Assembly: GCA_016280525.1 (NCBI GenBank)
Contig: JAEEGW010000080.1
Location: forward strand, 1-7,533
Direction: 5' to 3'
From: Clostridiales bacterium
GTDB lineage: Bacteria > Bacillota > Clostridia > Oscillospirales > CAG-272
DNA length: 7,533 nucleotides
The notes beneath the pieces are model-generated. The model did no database searches and was not told where the DNA came from. It saw only the letters and a program-made list of their open reading frames with translations. Within the stretch, counting starts at the first letter, position 1; every line of letters begins with the position of its first letter. The translations under genes and the position numbers were made by a program. Of the stretch, positions 1 to 3,607 are shown in pieces.

Positions 1-34
1 CGAGGAAAGCGCAGCGGTCGAAAGAAATCAAGCA
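1..34 (+). repeat. 34-bp direct repeat, copy A (cut by window edge)
   Basis: This segment matches 265-298 over 34 bases with two differences (C/T at the tenth base, G/A at the twenty-fourth). Both copies contain GCAGCGGTCGAAA and end at ATCAAGCA, after which the two sequences diverge completely. The left end is truncated by the window, so the true length is unknown. No coding sense is seen in it, and its function is unknown. Confidence 0.75.
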
Positions 35-63
35 CAGCCGCGGCAGCGGCGCGCAGATTTCTT

Positions 64-94
64 CGGGTACCGCAAGCGGTTTTGCGAAGCACCA
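64..94. repeat. nested palindrome (hairpin)
   Basis: An inner stem CCGC-AA-GCGG sits inside a looser outer pairing of CTTCG with CGAAG. It lies immediately upstream of the longer repeat at 95, in the place where the second copy of that repeat is preceded by a hairpin array. It is probably part of the same composite repeat. Confidence 0.45.
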
Positions 95-177
95 AGAATG
101 AAATCTGCACTTATGCTTCGCAAAAATCAAGAACAAGTCCCGTTGTAACGGTGATATCCACTCATAAACGGGACTTG
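95..177 (+). repeat. long dispersed repeat, copy 1
   Basis: This copy matches 3454-3533 in the same orientation. The core CAAAAA(T/C)CAAGAACAAGTCCC plus the following 19 bases (121-159 versus 3481-3519) is identical except for one base, and the flanks match more loosely with one single-base indel. In this copy the 11-bp arms CAAGTCCCGTT (134-144) and AACGGGACTTG (167-177) form a perfect inverted repeat; in the other copy the right arm has decayed. Both copies are followed by GAAGCARCGTTAA and then a rho-independent terminator. It is non-coding and probably a mobile or recombinational repeat of this genome. Confidence 0.8.
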
Positions 178-190
178 AAGCAGCGTTAAG

Positions 191-214
191 AAAACGCTCC
201 GGGGGAGCGTTTTT
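191..214. terminator. rho-independent terminator
   Basis: The arms AAAACGCTCC (191-200) and GGAGCGTTTT (204-213) pair perfectly around a GGG loop, and a T run follows. The A run on the other side would also let it work on the minus strand. It lies at the end of repeat copy 1, as the serA terminator lies at the end of copy 2. The gene it originally served is either left of the window or was lost. Confidence 0.75.
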
Positions 215-233
215 AGCGGTGACTGTTGACGAG

Positions 234-265
234 CCTTGCGCTTCCGGTGGAAGATTAAGCAAGGC
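234..265. repeat. imperfect hairpin before the second 34-bp repeat
   Basis: GCCTTGC (234-240) pairs with GCAAGGC (259-265), and inside this CTTCC pairs with GGAAG around a GGT loop. It abuts the second copy of the 34-bp repeat, so hairpin and repeat may be one REP-like unit. No T run follows, so it is not an obvious terminator. Confidence 0.5.
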
Positions 266-298
266 GAGGAAAGTGCAGCGGTCGAAAAAAATCAAGCA
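265..298 (+). repeat. 34-bp direct repeat, copy B
   Basis: This is the second copy of 1-34, with two mismatches. The similarity stops exactly where the recognisable transposase remnant begins (about 298), which suggests that either the IS relic or the repeat was joined here by a recombination event. Confidence 0.75.
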
Positions 299-512
299 TG
301 CTGAACGAGAACGAAATAACGGGATCCATGAGCGCGCCGGGATGCCCGTACAATAACAGCTGTATGGAAAGCTTTTTCGCAAGCCTTAAAAGGAATTGAC
401 ATACCGGAAGAAAAATGATACAATAGAAGAGGTGAAGGCGGATATATTCAGATATATCGAACTGTTCTATAACAGAAAACGTCTGCACGGGCTTTTTGTT
501 ACGTTTTTGTAA
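298..512 (+). pseudogene. decayed C-terminal fragment of an IS3-family transposase
   Basis: Two adjacent frames together give a typical end of an IS3-group (rve integrase) transposase. Frame one (298-396) reads LNENEITGSMSAPGCPYNNS and then CMESFFASLKRN before a TGA. Moving to the other frame at 393 continues as ELTYRKKNDTIEEVKADIF and then RYIELFYNRKRLH up to a TAA at 510. The SMS..G.P.DN..MESFF..LK block with its conserved Glu, and the Y(I/V)E.FYN..R.H block, are hallmarks of the family. Restoring one A in the AAAA run at 388-391 would rejoin the frames (LKKELTY). The final residues after RLH do not match the usual SALGY..P ending, and the first two thirds of the gene are absent. It is a non-functional relic. 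It lies directly upstream of the sigma-factor promoter. Confidence 0.8.
396..424 (+). promoter_or_regulatory. possible sigma-A promoter inside the transposase relic
   Basis: TTGACA (396-401), exactly 17 bases, then TACAAT (419-424) preceded by TGA, which also gives an extended -10. Predicted transcription would start near 431 and run toward the sigma gene with a leader of about 170 nt. The match is close to consensus, but the same bases encode conserved transposase residues (ELTY, NDTI), so it may be accidental. If active it would give basal, sigma-A-driven expression of the ECF operon. Confidence 0.45.
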
Positions 513-527
513 ACTCCGAAAAATCTT

Positions 528-557
528 TGTCACAAAACAAATCTCTGTGCGTTTTAT
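528..557 (+). promoter_or_regulatory. predicted ECF-type promoter upstream of the sigma gene (site A)
   Basis: TGTCAC (528-533), a 16-base spacer starting AAAA, then CGTTTTAT (550-557). The same two blocks with the same spacing recur at 1843-1872, while the 12 bases between them are largely unlike (5 of 12 match), the pattern expected of a -35/-10 pair. The two-block layout with a CGT-starting -10 and 16-nt spacing resembles known ECF promoters such as the TGAAAC-N16-CGTC class of Bacillus. A start near 563 would leave a leader of about 38 nt before the ATG at 601. Autoregulation by the sigma factor encoded at 601 is inferred. Confidence 0.7.
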
Positions 558-587
558 TGATGAACGCTAAACAAGCATGACAGCTTG

Positions 588-595
588 AAAAGGAG
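588..595 (+). promoter_or_regulatory. ribosome binding site of the sigma gene
   Basis: AAAAGGAG lies 5 bases before the ATG at 601 and supports that start. Just upstream, CAAGC (572-576) and GCTTG (583-587) can form a small hairpin next to the site; its significance is uncertain. Confidence 0.7.
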
Positions 596-600
596 AAGCA

Positions 601-1128
601 ATGTTTTACCTGTCGTTATCTGCAGAAAACGAAGATAAAAGCAAGATCTTTCAAGTACAGTTGTACGAACGATACGGAGCGGTGATGCTCAACGCGGCGC
701 AGAAGATATTGAACGATCGGCAGGACGCCGAAGACGTTCTGCAGGATACATTCGTCAAGATCATCCCGCACCTCGAGCGTATTAGGGAACTTGGTCCGGA
801 CGAGCGAAAGGGATACTTGATACAAACCGCGAAGCGTGTTTCGTACGACAAACTGAGAAAGATAAAAAGAGAAAGAAGAGCCGCGGAAAAGCAGCTTGAG
901 GCGTCGGAGGCGTATGACCTCGATCTTGTCGGCGAATGCGACGGCGAAATGCTTTATAAAGCCGTGGCGCAGCTTGACGAAAGAGAACGGTACGTGATAT
1001 ACGCGAGGTTCGAAGTGGAGCTTACATATGAAGCCGTCGCCGCGCAGCTCGGCATAAGCGAGGCAAACGCGAGACAGATCATGTCGCGGGCTTTGAAAAA
1101 GCTGCGTAAGCTCATGAAAGGAGAGTGA
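601..1128 (+). CDS. ECF-type sigma-70 family RNA polymerase sigma factor
   Basis: This 175-residue protein has the two-domain layout of ECF sigma factors. The sigma-2 region (about residues 16-90) includes DRQDAEDVLQDTFVKI, the helix that contacts core polymerase and the -10 element. The sigma-4 region (about 116-172) contains LDERERYVIYARF and the helix-turn-helix LTYEAVAAQLGISEANARQI, followed by a basic RALKKLRKLMK tail that would read the -35. The linker is short and basic (KIKRERR), and there is no sigma-3 or extra C-terminal domain. The start is supported by AAAAGGAG at 588-595. The stop lies 5 bases before the ATG of the next gene, whose ribosome site is inside this gene, so the two are co-translated. 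A predicted ECF promoter at 528 suggests positive autoregulation. The inducing signal cannot be read from the sequence. Confidence 0.96.
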   Translation: MFYLSLSAENEDKSKIFQVQLYERYGAVMLNAAQKILNDRQDAEDVLQDTFVKIIPHLERIRELGPDERKGYLIQTAKRVSYDKLRKIKRERRAAEKQLEASEAYDLDLVGECDGEMLYKAVAQLDERERYVIYARFEVELTYEAVAAQLGISEANARQIMSRALKKLRKLMKGE

Positions 1129-1133
1129 TCTTT

Positions 1134-1817
1134 ATGAAACAGACCGATAAAGAAGCGCTGCTCCGGGCGCTGTACCGGTATGAGGCGAAGGCGTCGGAGG
1201 TACCGGACGCCGCGAATCCCGGTGTTTCGGATAAGATGGAGAAAAAAACGAAAAAGATCATATCGTCCGCTGGTGCGCCCGCCGGCGGAAAACGGGCGGG
1301 AAAATCGCTGAAAATAATAGCGGTCGCCGCTGCCGCGGCGATCGCGCTGACCGCCGCAGTCGCCGCGAACGGGGAAATGAGAAAGAAAATCGGCCGGTTT
1401 ATCATGAATCTGCGCGGCGACAGCTCGCCCGTGTATTTCGAGCCGGACGAACCGCTGAAGCTGAAGATCGAGCAATGCTATCTGCCGCAGTCTTTACCCG
1501 GGGGCTTCACGGAATCGATTATCAAGCAGGACGACGCCGGCACCTCCGCCTGCTGGACGAACGAAGCGGGTGACAGGATCGTATATGATCAGGGAACGCG
1601 CGGCTCGATGTTCATCGTAAACTGTGAAGGCTCGGAGCTTGATTATCTGACCCTCAGCTGCAAATACAAGGCGGTAACGTACAGCGGCAACTCACAAGCG
1701 GTGATTTGGTACCGGGACGGATATCTGATGTACCTATCCGTGCCGTCGGATATGAGTAAAGAGGAAATGATCGCGATAGCCGAAAGCGTCTCGCCGGCTG
1801 AGGTGCAAAATTATTAA
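1134..1817 (+). CDS. single-pass membrane protein with DUF4367 domain, probable anti-sigma or sensor partner
   Basis: This 227-residue protein has an N-terminal segment of about 57 residues ending in a basic stretch (GGKRAGKSLK). One hydrophobic helix follows (residues about 59-77, Ala/Ile/Val-rich), then an external C-terminal region from about residue 105. That region reads LPQSLPGGFTE...SACWTNEAGDRIVYDQ...AVIWYRDGYLMYLSVPSDMSKEEMIAIAESV, the pattern I recognise as DUF4367. The positive-inside rule puts the N-terminus in the cytoplasm. Position directly behind an ECF gene, with stop and start 5 bp apart, fits a membrane partner that holds the sigma factor and senses an envelope signal; no zinc-binding HxxxCxxC anti-sigma motif is present, so the role is inferred from topology and context. 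The ATG at 1134 is preferred because AAAGGAG (1117-1123) lies 10 bases upstream; an in-frame GTG at 1125 is only one base from that site. Confidence 0.85.
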   Translation: MKQTDKEALLRALYRYEAKASEVPDAANPGVSDKMEKKTKKIISSAGAPAGGKRAGKSLKIIAVAAAAAIALTAAVAANGEMRKKIGRFIMNLRGDSSPVYFEPDEPLKLKIEQCYLPQSLPGGFTESIIKQDDAGTSACWTNEAGDRIVYDQGTRGSMFIVNCEGSELDYLTLSCKYKAVTYSGNSQAVIWYRDGYLMYLSVPSDMSKEEMIAIAESVSPAEVQNY

Positions 1818-1842
1818 AATTCTGTAAATTATGATCCGTTCA

Positions 1843-1872
1843 TGTCACAAAAGCGTTCTCCGAACGTTTTAT
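1843..1872 (+). promoter_or_regulatory. predicted ECF-type promoter downstream of the DUF4367 gene (site B)
   Basis: TGTCAC (1843-1848), AAAA, 12 further bases, then CGTTTTAT (1865-1872), the same blocks and spacing as the site at 528-557. It begins 26 bp after the DUF4367 stop, where no terminator is visible. A start near 1879 would place the perfect Shine-Dalgarno at 1900-1907 about 21 bases into the message. It would drive the remnant frame and the lipoprotein at 2060 as a second unit of the sigma factor's regulon. Confidence 0.65.
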
Positions 1873-1899
1873 AAGTGAGTGTGTAAGGAAACAAATTGT

Positions 1900-1907
1900 A
1901 AAGGAGG
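1900..1907 (+). promoter_or_regulatory. orphan perfect Shine-Dalgarno sequence
   Basis: AAAGGAGG is the best ribosome binding site in the window, yet no ATG, GTG or TTG lies at a normal distance after it; the nearest ATG, at 1931, is 23 bases away. This suggests that it once served a gene whose start and body are gone. Confidence 0.55.
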
Positions 1908-1909
1908 AT

Positions 1910-2047
1910 ACGTTTTTACAATACTTCTTTATGTACCTTCTGAACGGACAAACCGCGGCTAACGCGGCAAGCAATGCGTCTCTGGCAGCATTCCAAAACA
2001 ATAGCTGTTATAATCTATATGGAGACGGCACATTTACTCTTAATTAA
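1910..2047 (+). pseudogene. C-terminal remnant of a lost gene (or a very small ORF)
   Basis: The frame ending at TAA 2045-2047 is open back to 1835. From about 1913 it reads FLQYFFMYLLNGQTAANAAS, then NASLAAFQNNSCYNLYGDGT, then FTLN. This looks protein-like (an amphipathic helix, an Ala/Asn-rich segment, then a YNLYGDGTF tail) and resembles, in my recollection only, the extreme C-terminus of secreted caspase-like or gingipain-like peptidases, which often end near a YGDP/YGDG turn. There is no start codon placed for the strong ribosome site at 1900-1907. I read it as the tail of a gene deleted between its start and its last 40-odd codons. The alternative is a 38-residue ORF from ATG 1931 with no proper ribosome site. 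Its stop lies 12 bases before the lipoprotein ATG. Confidence 0.4.
2006..2014 (+). promoter_or_regulatory. possible extended -10 promoter for the lipoprotein
   Basis: TGTTATAAT gives a full extended -10 (TGnTATAAT) that would start transcription near 2021, about 40 bases before the lipoprotein ATG. No acceptable -35 is seen at 16-18 bases, and the bases also encode Cys-Tyr-Asn of the remnant frame, so it may be fortuitous. Confidence 0.3.
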
Positions 2048-2059
2048 GGGAGAATAATA

Positions 2060-3013
2060 ATGAAAAAAACATTAATCGCAGTTCTACTGATTATTATCAC
2101 GGTTTTTACAGCCGGATGCGTATCAGCAAGAGGACCGATGACGTTGTTTGCCGGATCATTCGGGCAAATCAACAACGCTTCTGACAAAGTAATATTCATT
2201 ACAGGTCCGTCTTCTGAACTAATATTCGACCGTCCTTTAAAGGATGACAAGATCCCTGATGTGATCGACAAGGATTTTTACGGATACGAGGGACCTTGGA
2301 AGTATGTCAGCACATTCAATCTCAATGGGTATCATACGAGGCGCGTTAATCTTTATAATGGACCGATAAAAGAAAAAGAGAATATGGTTGCTGTTGTTGA
2401 CGATAACGGAAAGTGCATCCTTCTTAATGATCCAAATTTGAATACGTATCCCCAAAAGGATATTGAAATACCGGATGGAGCCGAAGCAGTTACAGAGGAA
2501 GTCGCCGTTGAAACAGCCAAGGACTTTGCCGTCAACATTCTGCAGCTGTCTGTTGAAGGGTACTCGATCAGCTGTATTCCCGTTCACGACACAAAAGGAA
2601 GACTCAACTATTACGAACTCAACTTCGACGCCGGCTATCATGGCGAATATGTGGTGAAAGACAATTTCAGTATATATGTTGACGGATATAAAGGCAGATA
2701 TCCTTTTAACATCAGAACTTTCGATATCCGGTTTTACAAGTCGATCGGTCGCAATGAGATCCCTGAGATCGATGTTAAAAAAATGGACGATATAATCAGC
2801 TCAAACATATTCAGTGAAGTAAAAAAAGAGATAAAGGAAACATATCCGGAATTGAAACTGGATATATTGGAGCGTGAAATTATTGCGGATGTTGAGGGAA
2901 AGCTGTGCTATAAATGCGAAGCGGAAGTTTCAAAGCTTTCAAATGACTTGGAGAATGACGAAAAAGTATGGATTCTTGTTTACTCAGCAGAGTGCTGTAT
3001 TCCTCTTAACTGA
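2060..3013 (+). CDS. putative lipoprotein of unknown function
   Basis: I do not recognise this 317-residue protein. It begins with a lipoprotein signal peptide: MKK, a hydrophobic core (residues about 4-16), and lipobox FTAGC with Cys20 as the lipidated residue, so it should be anchored on the outer face of the membrane. The mature part has no further membrane helix. It contains an acidic helix start EEVAVETAKDFAVNIL (about 147-162), followed by beta-like YYELNFDAGYHGEYVV and FSIYVDGYKG segments, a layout loosely like PepSY or YcdB-type repeats, but I cannot assign the family. The mature region carries several cysteines besides Cys20, including a terminal ECCIPLN. The start is supported by AAGGGAG (2046-2052), 7 bases upstream. 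The gene is visibly more AT-rich than the minus-strand serA, serC and radA genes, as is common for surface or accessory genes. It lies behind the second ECF-type promoter, so it is the best candidate effector of the sigma factor. Confidence 0.85.
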   Translation: MKKTLIAVLLIIITVFTAGCVSARGPMTLFAGSFGQINNASDKVIFITGPSSELIFDRPLKDDKIPDVIDKDFYGYEGPWKYVSTFNLNGYHTRRVNLYNGPIKEKENMVAVVDDNGKCILLNDPNLNTYPQKDIEIPDGAEAVTEEVAVETAKDFAVNILQLSVEGYSISCIPVHDTKGRLNYYELNFDAGYHGEYVVKDNFSIYVDGYKGRYPFNIRTFDIRFYKSIGRNEIPEIDVKKMDDIISSNIFSEVKKEIKETYPELKLDILEREIIADVEGKLCYKCEAEVSKLSNDLENDEKVWILVYSAECCIPLN

Positions 3014-3059
3014 CAGGCGGATTCCGCGGTTTCCCATCGCCGCGGATAAATGAAACGAG

Positions 3060-3103
3060 GGGCTGTCGCAAAACGAAAATTTTTGCGGCAGCTCTGATTT
3101 TTT
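3060..3103 (+). terminator. rho-independent terminator after the lipoprotein gene
   Basis: GGGCTGTCGCAAAA (3060-3073) pairs with TTTTGCGGCAGCTC (3081-3094), including wobble pairs, and six T follow at 3098-3103. A preceding small palindrome (CCGCGG at 3024-3029 and again at 3040-3045) lies between the stop and this stem. It closes the ECF cassette. Confidence 0.8.
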
Positions 3104-3159
3104 AATGTAAAAAAGCAGAAAGCGAAGGTATAAAGTTGAATTCTGTTAAGATAACCTGC

Positions 3160-3179
3160 GTTGCACACCGGTTGCACAC
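3160..3179. repeat. short tandem repeat GTTGCACAC
   Basis: GTTGCACAC occurs twice (3160-3168 and 3171-3179) with an 11-bp period. The stretch 3104-3233 otherwise holds no gene, terminator or promoter that I can support. The 11-bp spacing could suit a protein binding on one DNA face, but that is only a possibility. Confidence 0.4.
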
Positions 3180-3233
3180 AGGAAACCGGAATCCCGCGTA
3201 AAATCAAGGATTTGCGATCTTTGTTTATGCAAC

Positions 3234-3329
3234 TAAATCCGTCCTATAGGACGGGTTAAATCACTTCGTGATGAAATCGCTTCGCAATGAAATCCGCTCG
3301 ACGCGGATTAGAAGAAAAGGACGGATTTA
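3234..3329. repeat. 96-bp MITE-like element with 12-bp terminal inverted repeats
   Basis: TAAATCCGTCCT (3234-3245) and AGGACGGATTTA (3318-3329) are perfect inverted repeats. Inside lie the 16-bp palindrome CCGTCCTATAGGACGG (3239-3254, which competes for the left arm), the hairpin ATCAC-TTC-GTGAT (3260-3272), an imperfect CGC-TTC-GC hairpin, and AATCCGC-TCGAC-GCGGATT (3291-3309). The small hairpins are separated by TGAAAT. No coding sense is apparent. It could be a non-autonomous mobile element or a structured RNA/DNA repeat. Confidence 0.6.
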
Positions 3330-3352
3330 ATTTCACCGTGAGCGCCGGGGTT

Positions 3353-3464
3353 CCCCGAAGCGAGCTTGCGAGCTTTGGGGGTTCTCGGATGCGAACGATT
3401 TCATCCGGACTTTGTCCGGATTTCACCGCGGCTTTTGCCGCGATTTCATTTTCAGAATGAAGTC
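3353..3464. repeat. array of hairpins separated by GATTTCA
   Basis: Successive stem-loops are CCCCGAAGC/GCTTTGGGG (3353-3380, one G-T pair), ATCCGGAC-TTT-GTCCGGAT (3403-3421), CGCGGC-TTTT-GCCGCG (3427-3442), and GATTTCATT with AATGAAGTC (about 3442-3464). The GATTTCA linkers are the reverse complement of the TGAAATC-like linkers in the preceding 96-bp element, as if the array changes orientation near its middle. The stems differ in sequence but all pair well, which indicates selection on structure. It leads directly into copy 2 of the dispersed repeat. Confidence 0.6.
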
Positions 3465-3533
3465 TGCACAAATTGCCTTGCAAAAACCAAGAACAAGTCC
3501 CGTTGTAACGGTGATATCCCTTCATAACCGGGT
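3454..3533 (+). repeat. long dispersed repeat, copy 2
   Basis: This is the direct copy of 95-177. The core at 3481-3519 differs from 121-159 by one base. Here the AACGGGACTTG arm is replaced by ACCGGGTCGTCGTGG and the inverted repeat is lost. The homology resumes at GGAAGCAACGTTAA (from about 3556), just before the terminator. Together the two copies bracket the whole ECF cassette. Confidence 0.8.
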
Positions 3534-3561
3534 CGTCGTGGGCGCCGACCCCTACGGAAGC

Positions 3562-3597
3562 AACGTTAAAAAGACGCCTTCCGGCGTCTTTTACGTT
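3562..3597 (-). terminator. rho-independent terminator of serC-serA (bidirectional)
   Basis: AAAAGACGCC (3569-3578) pairs with GGCGTCTTTT (3583-3592) around TTCC, with AACGT/ACGTT as an outer stem. On the minus strand the hairpin lies 10 bases past the serA stop and is followed by a T run, so its main role is to end the serCA message. The A/T symmetry also allows it to stop rightward transcription from the ECF cassette. Confidence 0.85.
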
Positions 3598-3607
3598 ATA
3601 TCTATTT

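Noticed and set aside
255..533. A 92-codon minus-strand frame across the IS relic
   Set aside because: It is antisense to the recognisable transposase fragment and has no family features.
1125..1136. GTG at 1125 as start of the DUF4367 gene
   Set aside because: It lies only one base after AAAGGAG, whereas the ATG at 1134 is at a workable distance.
954..1475. A 173-codon open frame on the minus strand across the sigma/DUF4367 junction
   Set aside because: It overlaps two convincing genes antisense, has no ribosome site, and its Arg/Phe/Ser-rich translation resembles no family; it is a codon-bias shadow.
3060..3103. End of an IS1182-like element (GGGGCTGTCGCAAAA resembles some IS ends)
   Set aside because: The two arms are adjacent and followed by a T run right after the lipoprotein gene, and no transposase is present, so a terminator explains it more simply; an IS-end origin is not excluded.
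3104..3233. Integrase remnant or attachment site suggested by the GTTGCACAC tandem repeat
   Set aside because: No recombinase motif can be read in any frame and no tRNA gene is adjacent, so it is recorded only as a short tandem repeat.
3234..3464. CRISPR array
   Set aside because: The linkers are only about 7 bases and the repeated units are self-complementary stems; there are no 25-40 bp repeats with uniform spacers and no cas genes.
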